Below are positions 46,399 through 56,710 of a DNA stretch of 64,000 nt, piece after piece (position 1 is the stretch's first letter; each line of letters starts with the position of its first letter). The notes under the pieces are model-generated. The model saw only the letters and a list, made by a program, of their open reading frames with translations, had not been told where the DNA came from and did no database searches. The stretch is from contig CM076846.1 in assembly GCA_039519185.1 (NCBI GenBank), positions 154,800,406 to 154,864,405 on the forward strand. The letters are read 5' to 3'. The DNA comes from Astragalus membranaceus (taxonomy: Eukaryota > Streptophyta > Magnoliopsida > Fabales > Fabaceae). The translations under genes and the position numbers were made by a program.

Positions 46399-47316
46399 GG
46401 CAAAAATTAGGGTCAGGAAGTTGGACTAAATAAATGTTTAGGCAATCAACAAAAGCCGGATAATGAGTGGATCAAGGTCATGAATATGAGCGGCCAACAT
46501 TGTTACTTCAAGGACACTAACTACCCAAAGATCTGCTTAGTATTTTTGCCTTTTCGTTTCTTTCAAAATTCTTAATATACTCTCAAGCCAGTGTCCCTTT
46601 CGCACACTCGGCTCCAGTCTTAATGTCAAACACTTTCCCTTCTTCTTTATTTTCCCTTGTTTTGAAATGATATTTTATGGTAAGTGATATTGAATTGTGA
46701 AACATGTGCATGACTACAAGCATTACAGATTATTACGAAATTTCTAAGGGTCACATAAACGAGGCGATCTCTCATAAATAAAATAGCAAAAAAGATAAAT
46801 ACATACAAGATCACTTCAAAAAGGCGAATGATAACAATAGGCCGCACTTCAATAGCACTACTTTGGGGCAACTCCCGTATCTTACGTCGAAAGTCCTGCG
46901 AGTTGATCAACAAGAAGGGGCAAGAAAGAGCAAAAGAACAAGAGCAAAAGAGCAAAGTGAAAGAGTCAAAAAAGAGCAAAAGAGCAAAGCAAAAGAGTCA
47001 AGAAAGAGCAAAAGAGCAAAAATAGTCAAAAAAAAAAAAAAAAAAAAAAGTCATCCATTACATTTCATTCATCATTCCACTCAAAACCAATCATCACACA
47101 TGCATACATTACATGCATGTCATATGCATAGCATCTGCTGTTTTTCAATTTTAAGTGTCGGTCCTTCCAGTTTTTTAAAAGTCGACGCGACGAGCATCGA
47201 TCCTACATCAAACCAAATCACAATGTTAGCACCAAGTCTAACAGAGATCCTTCAGACCAACAACGGTCCTTCAATCCAGATCGCATGTCGCGTTATCGAG
47301 CAACCGACCGATCAAC
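46399..47316 (+). other. 3' untranslated region of the Ogre-like element, first part
   Basis: No gene. It includes an AAGAGCAAAAGAGC-type purine repeat (46915-47020), a 21-base A run (about 47028-47048), and ATGCATACATTACATGCATG palindromic sequence near 47100. Confidence 0.6.
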
Positions 47317-47540
47317 CGACCCCAGGTCCTTCAGTTCAGTTTGAATCAACACGTCCAAGCAACGACTTCAAACTCTACTCTCAGATCACTACGTCGACAC
47401 TGAGCACGACGGATCATCCGACCCCAGGTCCTTCAGGTCAATTCGAATTAACACGTCCAAGCAACGACTTCGAACCATACCACCAGATCACTAAGTCGAC
47501 ACTGAGCGCGACGGATCGCCCGACCCCAGGTCCTTCAGAC
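47317..47540 (+). repeat. 102-bp tandem repeats
   Basis: CGACCCCAGGTCCTTCAG starts at 47317, 47419 and 47521, exactly 102 bp apart. AACACGTCCAAGCAACGAC lies in each unit. Further GGTCCTTCAG/GTCCCTCAG cores continue to about 47780. The unit is a multiple of 3 and lies in an open frame (PTPGPS...TRPSNDF), but the matching repeats in the minus-strand element are not in the same frame. Confidence 0.85.
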
Positions 47541-47947
47541 TAGCTGTCTCAGCCTAAGACTCAGTGTATGTCCTTCGCGGCCGCTCGAAAAAAGGCCACC
47601 CCACAAACAGACCGTATTACTAGTACCATAAGCTAGTTACGCTCCTTCGGACCCATCGGTCCCTCAGGCTTAGGCATGCCCTTCAGACCCCGACGGTCCC
47701 TCAGTCGAACTCAGGTCGATGCGCCAAGCATTGATTTTGAGCTAGACCTTCAGATCCCCAGCGATCCCTTCAGAGCCCCAGTGCTCCCTATTTACTTTCA
47801 GTCTAAATCAGCCCAGTTTTCATAAATTTTTCAAAACAAAAAAAACCAAAGTACCTCAGTCTGGGCAAAATTAGCGTCTTTTCTATCTTCATTTCTATTT
47901 TCCTCGAGAAATTCGGAATCCCTCCGATTTCCTAGCAAAATATAAAT

Positions 47948-47960
47948 AAAGAGGGGCAGC
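47948..47960 (+). promoter_or_regulatory. Polypurine tract
   Basis: AAAGAGGGGCAGC directly before the 3' LTR. It primes plus-strand DNA synthesis. Confidence 0.8.
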
Positions 47961-50900
47961 CGTAATACCCTAATTTTGTCCTATCCAAAAAAAGAGAAAT
48001 TTTATTTATTTTAATAAAAATAATTATTTTTTTCTCTGCCATGTTTTATTTTATTTTAGTTTGCTACAAGTTTTAAATTTTTGAAAAAAATAATAATTAG
48101 AAGTGAAGAAATAAAAATAAGCCAAGAAGGAAGTGGGGGGGGTCTATTAATAATAAGGTGCTGTCATGGAAGCCCAACCCAGCAAAATAGCTAGCCCAAT
48201 TCGCCTAGCCCACTCCTCCACCAAGCCCAATCCAACTCCTCCACCAAACCCAACCCATATCCTAACCCTAACCCATATCCAACCCATAACCCAACACCCA
48301 ACTCCATCCAACCCACTCCAACTAAACCCTAATTCGCATACCCCCCCTTTAACCCTAAAATGTGTCCACATTCACTCTCCCCCTAACCCAAAAATCCATC
48401 CACATTCATCCCCAAAACCCAAAAAAATTCGGCCACCCCCCCTATTATCCCATGGTCAAAACCCCACCTTTCTCCTTTCCACACTCCACCTTTCCTCTTT
48501 TCCCTCAATCCCACTTCCCCACATCCACTTCCCCATACACTCCACCCTTCCCATCACTCCCTCTCTCTTTTCTCTCACTCCCTACGCCTCCTCCCTCTCT
48601 CCTTACCCCTCCCCCCATTCGACCCCACTCTCTCTCTCTCACACTCAACCATCCCTTCTCTCTTTCCTCTCTCACACTCAAACTTCACTTCATCCTCTCT
48701 TTCTCTCCCTCACCTACGACTTCTTCCCCTCCTCTCACACACTCATTTGCTTTTCTCTTCACACACTCATCCATTCTTCTCCCTATCACACACTTCACAC
48801 TTGGCACTCCTCCCTCACACACAACACTCAACCTTCCTCTCCTCCCTCACATAAACCTACGGCCCTCCTCTCCCCTTATCTCACATGTCTTTTTATTTTT
48901 TCCCCTTCAACAACTACCTCCAAACCTTCACCCCTCCATCATATCAAACCCTTCTCAAGTCAGAAAAAATACTGTACAAGGCATGGTTGAAGTCAGAGAA
49001 AACGAAGAAGGAAGAAAAAAGAGTTTTTTTTCTTTGTATAAATAGAGGGGAGGCCATGACTTTGAAGAAAAAACGGTTTTAGAGGAGGAGGAAAGCATTT
49101 TTTCGAAAAAAAGAGGGACTCTTAGAAAAGAAAAAAAAATCTTCTGAAAAAAACTAGGGCTTCTCTTCTCTTCCTCCTTCCTAGATTTTTTTATTAGTTT
49201 AAAAAGTTCACTTGTATTGAAGAAATTCGAAGAAGGAAATTTCTTCAACATTTCTGGATTTGTTCAAGGTATAAAAATGTAATAATTTGTAGTATTGTTG
49301 CTTTTTTTTGTAATTTTTAGTTATTATAATTTTGTTCATATAATCATTGCCATTGTATTTTAATTATTGTTGTTCATGTGTTTTTTCGTTTTTTTTAGTT
49401 ACTGTTTTTATTTTGTTGTTGTCATGTTTTTATATTAGTTGCTGTTTTTTTATAAATATTAGATACTGTTTTTATAAATATTGGTTGTTTTTTCTTTTTC
49501 TTCCTTGAACGTATTATTGCTTTTTTTAGTTTAGTTGCTGTTTTTATAGATATATATGTTGTTATTATTGTTTTTGCAATTTTCGGACTAAAAAAGTGCT
49601 AAAAAAAAAATATGTTTTTTTTAAAAAATGGTTACTAATTTTCGGACTAAAAAAGTGCTAAAAAAATATGTTGTTTTTTAAAAAAATGGTTACTACTTTC
49701 GGATTTAAAATAAACCAAAAAAAATGTGTGTTCCTTTTATTTAGGTACTAATATTTTCGGTCTAAAAAAAAATAATAAATAAAAAATGTTGTGCTTTTTT
49801 TAAATAAATTATTCTAATTTTTGGATTTTAAAAAATGATAAAAAAGGATATGTTGTTTTTTTCTAACAATTACTATTTTTCGGATAAAAAAAAAGTGATA
49901 AAAAATGTGTTCCTTTTTATTTTCGGATTTAAATAAAGTTTTTTTTCAAATACTAAAAAATATTTTTTTTAAAAATAAATGGTTACTAGTGTCACTACTC
50001 TTTTCTAAAAAAAATAACATAATAACAAAAATCTTTTTCAAAAAAAAAGTAAAAAGGCCCCCTTTTATTTAGATAATAACTATGACAACAAAAAAAAAAC
50101 AACAAAAGAATTTTTCTCCATAATCCGCTTTCAAAATACCACTTGTTTAGTCTAGGTTTTTTTTTGAGGAAAAGCGTTTCAAGAACCACGTGTTCTAGGG
50201 TAGAATAGTAAAAAAGGTAATAGACCCGTCAATCGTTTTTTTTAGCGTCAAAACGCTATTTACGCCCCCCCGCAACCATTTTTTTCTAGCGTCAAAACGC
50301 TATTCACACCTCCCTTTTTAATACAACTCCTTTATTATTTGCACCCCCCCTTTTATCACTTACTCCGCTTTTTTTTCACAATGTGATGCTTCCGAACCGT
50401 TCTTTTTTTTTTCTTTCTTTCGAAAAATTGAATTCGCGCAAAAAATAGGTTGTCTATAGCGGTCACTCTGGGCCTGGCTTGTTTGAACGCTATAAATACC
50501 TTCTTTTCCGAATAAGCCATTAATGACGACCACTCTGGATTTATCTGTTTGGTCACCATGAACGGTCTCTAGTTTTCCCAAACTTTTCAAAAATAAAAAA
50601 TAAAAAAATACCAACACACAAATATTTTCTACCCAAGAACTACGTAGCTTTGATTTCTCCATCGCACCCGGAGATACGTAGGAGCGGGGGCCCACTCCCG
50701 TCGAGCGCAAAAAACTAAAATTTTTATTAAGTCTTCCTTTCTTTTTTTTTTCTTCTTCGCAAACAATCAAAAATGGGTAAACAAAGTTTTTTCTTTTAAA
50801 ACTAACTTTTTCTACACATTAAATTAAAAGGTAACCTTTTTAGGATGTTGCGGGGTGCTAGTACCTTCCCCGCACTTAATCGACCCCCGAACCCAAAAAC

Positions 50901-51000
50901 AAAGGTTTTTTCAATGTTTTCCAAAAAATAAATATTGATGGCGGCTCCATTGTTCAAAAGCAACGAAGAATCCCTCCTCCTGGATTTTTCGGTCGCTACA
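47961..51000 (+). repeat. 3' LTR (3,040 bp) of the Ogre-like element
   Basis: It begins CGTAATACCC (first T changed to C) and ends GGTCGCTACA. Differences from the 5' LTR are mostly C/T or G/A plus run-length changes. The C-run indel near 48340 is why the long Pro/Ser frame differs between the two LTRs; that frame is not a gene. Confidence 0.92.
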
Positions 51001-51334
51001 AAAGTGACTTCAAAAGTTTGGTTGATATGGTCAATAATGATGCCCAGGACTCTAGATACACCTTCTCTTTGGTCAGCCGCATCAAGACTCTCATTCGTGG
51101 TATTTGGCAAGTGAAGGTAACACACACCTTGCGATAGGGGAACCGGTGTGCTGATTGGCTTACGAGCTACGGACTGCGCCTGCCTCATAATGACATTTTG
51201 GAGTTGGAGCACCCTCCCGCAGAGCTTCAATGAATCCTTATTGATGACTTGACTGGGACTTCCATTCCCAGGGATGTTAGAATAGAGTAGTTTAATTTCT
51301 TTTTCTCGTTGAGCGAAAGCCCTCTTTATGTACC
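51001..51334 (+). pseudogene. LINE ORF2 end (RNase H C terminus) and 3' UTR
   Basis: Reading resumes after the LTR element in the frame of the RNase H domain: IQKLIVES at 39432 continues as SKSLVDMVNNDAQDSRYTF, then SRIKTLIRGIWQVKVTH and NRCADWLTSYGL, matching the usual RNase H tail (N..AD.LA..G). A stop lies after VTHTLR. The 3' UTR has GTTGAGCGAAAGCCCTCTTT before the A tail. Confidence 0.85.
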
Positions 51335-51343
51335 AAAAAAAAA
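51335..51343 (+). other. Poly-A tail of the LINE
   Basis: Nine A after CTTTATGTACC mark the 3' end of the LINE. The following AGTCACCATAGTC would be the target duplication; only a weak match is seen at 27959. Confidence 0.6.
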
Positions 51344-52304
51344 GTCACCATAGTCCAAATAGCCATAACATAATTATTAATTTAACTATTTGAACTCATC
51401 ATATTAATTAATTTTTATAAAATTGATGCGATGAGTTTTTATATTTTAAAACTTTTTTCAATTACAACTAATTTTAAAACTAAAAAGTTAAAATGAGTAC
51501 ACCATATTTTACAAAAAAAAAAAAGATGGTTGGGAATTTGGCAGCGTTTGGAAAGCGATTAGGAGGCAAGGAACGTGAGTGGGTTGTGCTACAGCTACTG
51601 CCATGAAATGATAGTGGGTTTGATGATGATGACTCACGCCGGCAGCTTTTACTCTCTCTCTACCTCTCAAAACCCCATTGGTAATTGGTAGTAGGGCACG
51701 CCTGCTCCCCCACTCATCGAATACTTGTAAAATTTTCTCACACTCCACCAACTTCTTTTTCCTCTTTTATTTATTTATACTAGCTTTTCCTCACGCTTTT
51801 TTATTTTTCATGTTTTGTCAGAGAGAATTCTATTCTAAGCATACGCTGGCTAGCTAGGTCATAACCCTATCAGAATATTTTTCAAGCTGTTATTGACCAA
51901 AGAATCTTAATTATATCTCAGTCAATTCCCCTCTCCATAGCCATTTTTAATAAAGTGGAGTACTCCCCACTCGATAAAAGAATAACCTAGAACAGAAACC
52001 CAACCCCATTTTCATTCCCCCCCACCCATCGATTCCACAAAAAGGAATGGAAGTTAAATTATTCTGAATCACTCCCATACCATAAAAAAGTACTTGCATA
52101 TCCAAATGAGTTAGTGCGACGCATTGTTTATTAATGAATATAAATGTTATGACAAGTTGTTCAAAATAATCAACAAAAATAAGATTTAATAGCTGAAATA
52201 TTTGACGGGAAAAGAAGAGTACGTATCAATAAAGTTATCAAGTGCCTGCAAAAAAAAAAAGTAATCAGGTGGATTTAGTTTTGTTCCAAAGTAATTATTT
52301 CTAA
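51344..52304. other. Upstream region of the SHR gene
   Basis: About 1 kb of mostly single-copy-looking AT-rich DNA with no gene. It may hold SHR control elements. GATGATGATGACTCACGCC (about 51620) and CTCTCTCTACCTCTC (51651-51668) stand out but are not assigned. Confidence 0.5.
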
Positions 52305-52435
52305 TTTTTTTTTAACTTAGACAAAATGGTAAATAAATATCATGCACACATATTATCCAATCCACATTCGGTTTAAACTCAAGAGTCGACATTCTCATAT
52401 CGTTGAAATTACCAATACAACTAGTAGTGCGCTGC
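52305..52435 (-). mobile_element. SINE-like retroposon, copy 1 (SHR promoter)
   Basis: A nine-T start (poly-A on the minus strand) and 131 bp in total. TAATTATTTCTAA (52292-52304) and TAACTATCTCTAA (52436-52448) are an imperfect 13-bp target duplication (11 of 13). The body is shared with the copy at 56561-56694 (AATATCATGCACACA against AACATCACGCACACA; AGAGTCGAC). CTCAAGAGTCGAC and the region read in reverse may hold a weak box B. It ends about 60 bp upstream of the SHR TATA box. Confidence 0.7.
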
Positions 52436-52494
52436 TAACTATCTCTAATGCAATAAGGCTTTGCCATATCTACACATTGAAGGTAAAAAGAAGC

Positions 52495-52502
52495 TATAAA
52501 AA
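52495..52502 (+). promoter_or_regulatory. Candidate TATA box of SHR
   Basis: TATAAAAA lies 119 bp before the ATG at 52621, which would give a 5' UTR of roughly 90 nt. It is the only good TATA match between the SINE and the ATG. Confidence 0.45.
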
Positions 52503-52620
52503 TTGAATTCTCCAAATAGTAGTCCAATTCCCACCGTTAAAAACACGTTACTAGGGCCAATATTGCTTGTGCTGAGACGCGAACAACAGCTGATGTAGTG
52601 TATAGATCTATTTGGTTAAA

Positions 52621-54099
52621 ATGGATACCTTGTATGGGCTTGTCAATTTTCAACAATACCAACCCGATCCTTCTCTCAACTCCAACACCAGTGTCACTAC
52701 ATCAAGCAGCTCTAGATCCTCTAAACAAAACTATCATCATCATTACAACCAAGAAGACGAAGAATGCTTCAACAACTTTTACATGGATAATAATGAAGAA
52801 GACCTATCCTCGTCTTCTTCTAAACAACAATATTACTATTATCCATATGATCAACCACACCATGCATCCAATACTAGTAATCTCTTCACTAACGATCCAA
52901 ATCCAAACACCACCCCAGATTACTCTTTCTCACCCTCCCTAGACATCAACTTTGAATTCTCTGGGAACTGGGCACCTAACATCCTTCTCGAAACCGCACG
53001 TGCAATTGCAAACAAGAACAGTAATCGAATCCAACAACTTATGTGGATGTTGAACGAGATTAGTTCTCCTTACGGCGATACGGATCAGAAACTTGCAGCT
53101 TATTTCCTTCAAGCTTTGTTTAGTCGCATGAACGATGCAGGTAACCGAACCTATAAAACCTTAACCTTCGCGTCAGAGAAAACATGTTCTTTCGAATCAA
53201 CGAGGAAGATGTTATTGAAGTTCCAAGAAGTAAGTCCATGGACAACCTTCGGACACGTGGCTTCCAACGGTGCTATCTTAGAGGCCCTAGAAGGTAACCC
53301 TAAACTTCATATAATCGATATTAGCAACACTTATTGCACTCAATGGCCAACGCTACTTGAAGCACTCGCCACTCGCACCGATGACACACCGTACCTCCGT
53401 TTAACCACCGTTGTCACCGCCGGCGGTGTCTCCGTTCAAAAAGTCATGAAGGAAATAGGTGCTAGGATGGAGAAATTCGCGAGACTCATGGGAGTTCCGT
53501 TTAAATTCAACGTTATATTTTGTGATCTCAGGGAATTGAACTTGAACTTGTCGAAGTTAGATATCAGGGAAGACGAGGCTTTGGCGATTAACTGTGTGAA
53601 CTCTTTGCACTCAATTTCCGGTGCCGGAAACCACCGCGATTCGTTGATATCTATGCTTAAGGGATTGGAGCCTAGGGTTTTAACGGTGGTTGAAGAAGAA
53701 GCTGATTTAGAACTCAGTTTTAGTTCTGATTTTGTGGAAGGATTTACAGAGTGTTTGAGATGGTTTAGGGTTTACTTTGAAGCGTTGGATGAGAGTTTTC
53801 TGAGGACAAGTGGTGAGAGGTTGATGTTGGAAAGGGTGGCGGGGAGGGCGATACTTGATTTACTAGCGTGTGATCCGATGGATTCGGTGGAGCGGCGAGA
53901 AACGGCGTCGCAGTGGACGCGTCGTTTGCATGGTGGGGGATTCAACGCTGTGTCGTTTAGTGAAGAGGTTTGCGATGATGTGAGGGCGCTTTTGCGGAGG
54001 TATAGGGAGGGGTGGTCAATGATACAGTGCTCCGATGTCGGGATATTCTTGTCGTGGAAAGATCAGCCGGTGGTGTGGGCCAGTACATGGAGGCCTTGA
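52621..54099 (+). CDS. SHR: SHORT-ROOT-type GRAS transcription regulator
   Basis: Intronless, 492 residues; the ATG at 52621 opens MDTLYGLVNFQQYQ, the conserved SHR N terminus. Residues 1-115 are low complexity (Ser, Asn, His, Tyr). The GRAS domain follows: first Leu-heptad region from about 117 (WAPNILLETARAIA, SSPYGDTDQKLAAYFLQALF), VHIID motif as LHIIDIS at 229-235, then MEKFARLMGVPFKFN (283-297), PFYRE-like region, VVEEEADLELS (356-366), and the SAW region ending QPVVWASTWRP (482-492). In Arabidopsis SHR is made in the stele, moves one cell outward, and with SCARECROW sets endodermis identity; legume SHR genes also affect cortical division and nodulation (established). Compared with Arabidopsis SHR the N-terminal region is shorter and the final Thr is absent. 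No breaks. SCL29/SCL32-type relatives are less likely because of the N terminus. Confidence 0.95.
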   Translation: MDTLYGLVNFQQYQPDPSLNSNTSVTTSSSSRSSKQNYHHHYNQEDEECFNNFYMDNNEEDLSSSSSKQQYYYYPYDQPHHASNTSNLFTNDPNPNTTPDYSFSPSLDINFEFSGNWAPNILLETARAIANKNSNRIQQLMWMLNEISSPYGDTDQKLAAYFLQALFSRMNDAGNRTYKTLTFASEKTCSFESTRKMLLKFQEVSPWTTFGHVASNGAILEALEGNPKLHIIDISNTYCTQWPTLLEALATRTDDTPYLRLTTVVTAGGVSVQKVMKEIGARMEKFARLMGVPFKFNVIFCDLRELNLNLSKLDIREDEALAINCVNSLHSISGAGNHRDSLISMLKGLEPRVLTVVEEEADLELSFSSDFVEGFTECLRWFRVYFEALDESFLRTSGERLMLERVAGRAILDLLACDPMDSVERRETASQWTRRLHGGGFNAVSFSEEVCDDVRALLRRYREGWSMIQCSDVGIFLSWKDQPVVWASTWRP

Positions 54100-54759
54100 C
54101 GTAGTAGCAGGTGGTGCAGGTTCTGTGACGTGACGTCGTTGACTCGCACGTGTCTCGGTTTTTTTGGTACGTGCGTTTGGAATTGTCTGCGAGTTTTCAG
54201 GTTAATGGCGTTGCTTTTTTTTTTCTTTAATGAAATACTGTAAGTTTGGTAATTAAGACAAGCATAAAAGGATTGATTCAAATTCAAGGGCGTTTGTTTG
54301 TATTAAAAAGGAACTAAGTAAATTATTTTTTGTTAACATTTTATGATTGATTTTTTGTTTATTTATGAAAGAATAGTGGTGTGGTCTTAGATATTTTATT
54401 TGTATGAACTTTTTTTTGACAAAATTTTATTTGTATGAACTATAAAAATATATAAAGTAATTTTTCATGTCAATTGTTCAGTGTCAGAATATTAGCGCAT
54501 GCAACAAATTTAGCGTGATAATATATATTTTATATCTTTCACAAAATATGTAATATTCATATTAATATACTTTCACCTTTTGTTAGGGAGCTATATATAA
54601 CCTAAGTTCTAGAAATTAGGGAAAAGCAATGAAACAGTAAAGAAGAAAACATAAAAGACAAACTAGCTAATAAGAAATAAAATTCTTTTTCATTCATTGG
54701 TGGTTCACAAATGCCTCCAAGAAGAGGCTACACTACATATATGGTGTTACTAGAAATAA
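54100..54759. other. 3' flank of SHR
   Basis: It holds the 3' UTR and AT-rich spacer. TTAATGAAATACTG at 54227 could be a poly-A signal region. No other gene. Confidence 0.5.
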
Positions 54760-54768
54760 AATGCCTAA

Positions 54769-55882
54769 GGGATTTTTTTTTTTACCCCCATCATCTCCCT
54801 AGCTACCCCCACCGACCCTGCGAAAAGACGCAATTGTCCTTAACAAAATTTAAAAATCCCGAACGTATCCTGAGTTCATTTTTTTTTTGGAAATCGGATT
54901 TACTAAAAATTTTAAAAAATTTAAATCGGATTTATTTAAGATGGGTAGATCCGCTTTTAAAAATAACAAATCGGATTTACCTTAAGTGGGGATAAATCCG
55001 ATTTGTTATTTTTTAAAAGCGGATCTACCCCATCATATAAGGTAAATCCGCTTTTAAAAATAACCAAAGCGGATTTACCTTATGTGGGGGTAAATCCGCT
55101 TTGTTAGAAACAAATTTCGACCGTCTTTTGGTTCTGTTTAATGTGTACTTCGTTAACACGTGACAATATTGTACGTCGGGAGAATAATTTAGGCTAAAAA
55201 ATCAGTGTTTTCGGGCAACCTACTCAAATTGTAATGAAACCACATTCTTTAAATCGGAAAAATATCAAGGATCAATTCCATTACAATTTGAAAAAATTCC
55301 ATCGTTTACTATTTTTTATTAATTTTTTTAATTTTTCATAATCTCCAAAAAATCTGAAAAAATTTGCATAACTTTATTTTGGTTTTATTAGATTTTTAGT
55401 GGTGTTTTCATAATTTTTGGATTAGTTTTGGCTGTTTAACGGATTTTTAGTAGTATTTTATAACCTTTTTTAAAAAATTAAATAAAAAACAATTTTTTTT
55501 AATAACAAAATCGGATTTACCTTAGGTGGGATAAATCCGATTTTCTTTTTTTAGGGAAATCGGATTTATCTTAGGTGGGATAAATCCGATTTTCTCTTTT
55601 TTTAGGGAAATCGGATTTATGTACCCACTAGGTAAATCCGATTTCCAAAATAACAAAGCGGATTTACCTCCAGCTAAGGTAAATCCGCTTTGTTATTTTT
55701 GAAATCGGATTTACCTATTGGGCACCCCCATATGAGGTAAATCCGACTTTAAAAATAACAAAGCGGATTTACCTCAAATGGAGGTAAATCCGAGCGAATT
55801 GAAAATTGGACAGGGGTATTTTCGGGTTTCACTTTTATGTGGGGGTAGATTGGGAGATGATGGGGGTACCAAAAAAAAACCC
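54769..55882. mobile_element. Mutator-like element with hairpin arrays, copy 1
   Basis: AATGCCTAA at 54760-54768 repeats at 55883-55891, a 9-bp target duplication. The ends GGGATTTTTTTTTTTACCCC and (reversed) GGGTTTTTTTTTGGTACCCC continue through CATCATCTCCC, so they are inverted repeats of about 40 bp. Inside are many AAATCGGATTTACC / GGTAAATCCGATTT and AAAGCGGATTTACC / GGTAAATCCGCTTT hairpins around a central block (CCGTCTTTTGGTTCTGTTTA, TTAACACGTGAC). It has no coding capacity. Confidence 0.85.
55647..55699. repeat. 23-bp perfect hairpin inside the Mutator-like element
   Basis: Arms 55647-55669 (AAAATAACAAAGCGGATTTA plus CCT) and 55677-55699 are perfectly inverted with a 7-base loop (CCAGCTA). 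A similar 21-bp hairpin of the TCGG class lies at about 54959-55013. Confidence 0.85.
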
Positions 55883-55891
55883 AATGCCTAA

Positions 55892-56560
55892 TGGAATAAA
55901 AGCCCAAACAGAACAACACTAAAATAAAGTCCAACTAATTAAAATACTACAACTAAAATATTCTAAATACACTCCTATCATCTTTCCTTTTATTTTTTTC
56001 AAATAAAAACAAAGTTTATGCGAGTTGGGTCTTGGGACAACTAGAGTCGAGAAAAGCTAAAAGGCTCTTTCCGTGCTTATACAATTCCTCACATTGACAG
56101 GATTTGAACTCGTGTTTTGTGGGATGTGTGCTAAATCTTGATCTAATAGATCGACCTTAGTTCGTTTCACTTTTTCTTTTACTGTTATAAAATTTTGGTA
56201 AACTCGTGTTTTGTGGTATTTTAAATTTATATTTTAAATTTTGGAAAAAACAGATAAGTATTTAAGATTAAACATACAATTGACTTGGTTCCGGTAGCTC
56301 TTTCCTTCTATGGTTTTGGTCCCAAATTTAACTAATATATGGATTTTTTTTGACAAAAAATTGACTAATACGTAATATGGATTAGGTGTATTATTGTCTG
56401 TGTCCTCAACTAACTGCAAAACATAATCAAGCTGGTCATTTTTCTCAATTATCACAATATTCAAGATCTTTTTTTATAATTAGTCTTAGCCTATACCGTT
56501 AAAGATAAAATTTCTTTTCAATCACTTAATTATTCGTTCAAAGGGAACATGGTTTCGATA
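55892..56560. other. AT-rich spacer, no gene
   Basis: Nothing supported. GGATTTGAACTCGTG at about 56101 resembles a reversed tRNA box B region but has no partner box. Confidence 0.5.
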
Positions 56561-56694
56561 TTTTTTTTTGTTTATTTAGATGAAATGACAAATAAACATC
56601 ACGCACACACTACAATTGTTTACACCCAGATCTGAATCCGAGAGTCGACGTCTCTATGTCGCTGAAATTGCCAAAACAATCAACAGTGAGGGAC
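56561..56694 (-). mobile_element. SINE-like retroposon, copy 2
   Basis: A nine-T start and 134 bp in total. GAACATGGTTTC (56545-56556) and GAACATGGTTCC (56695-56706) are a target duplication with one change. The body matches copy 1 (52305-52435) over its length at roughly 70-75% by eye. Confidence 0.75.
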
Positions 56695-56710
56695 GAACAT
56701 GGTTCCACTA

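Larger units (their letters stand above)
39457..51000 (+). mobile_element. Ogre/TAT-like LTR element, complete ends, gag only
   Basis: LTRs are 39457-42499 and 47961-51000. AAAGT at 39452-39456 repeats at 51001-51005, and LINE RNase H reads on across it. Order: 5' LTR, primer site (42502-42519), leader, intact gag (43465-45108), scraps of pol (45480-46286), hairpin pair, 102-bp repeats, polypurine tract, 3' LTR. By eye the LTRs differ by about 11 substitutions and a few homopolymer indels in 3.04 kb (about 0.4%), so insertion is recent. Without RT and integrase it must depend on enzymes from a relative. Confidence 0.92.
28074..51343 (+). mobile_element. L1-type LINE, interrupted twice
   Basis: LINE pieces are 28074-28517 (ORF1 start), 34505-35584 (ORF1 rest), 35640-39456 (ORF2) and 51001-51334 (ORF2 end and 3' UTR), then a nine-A tail at 51335-51343. 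The first interruption (28518-34504) removed about 75 bp of ORF1. The second is a precise LTR-retrotransposon insertion with AAAGT duplicated. Reading continues across both gaps in order and on the same strand, so this is one element. It is dead through frameshifts and stops. Confidence 0.85.

Noticed and set aside
46863..47543. 226-residue frame over the 102-bp repeats as a possible extra protein.
   Set aside because: It begins without an ATG, includes a Lys/Glu/Ser-rich repeat and an A run, and the related element does not keep the frame.
52612..52620. Earlier start for SHR.
   Set aside because: The codon at 52612 is TTG; the first ATG (52621) gives the conserved MDTL start.
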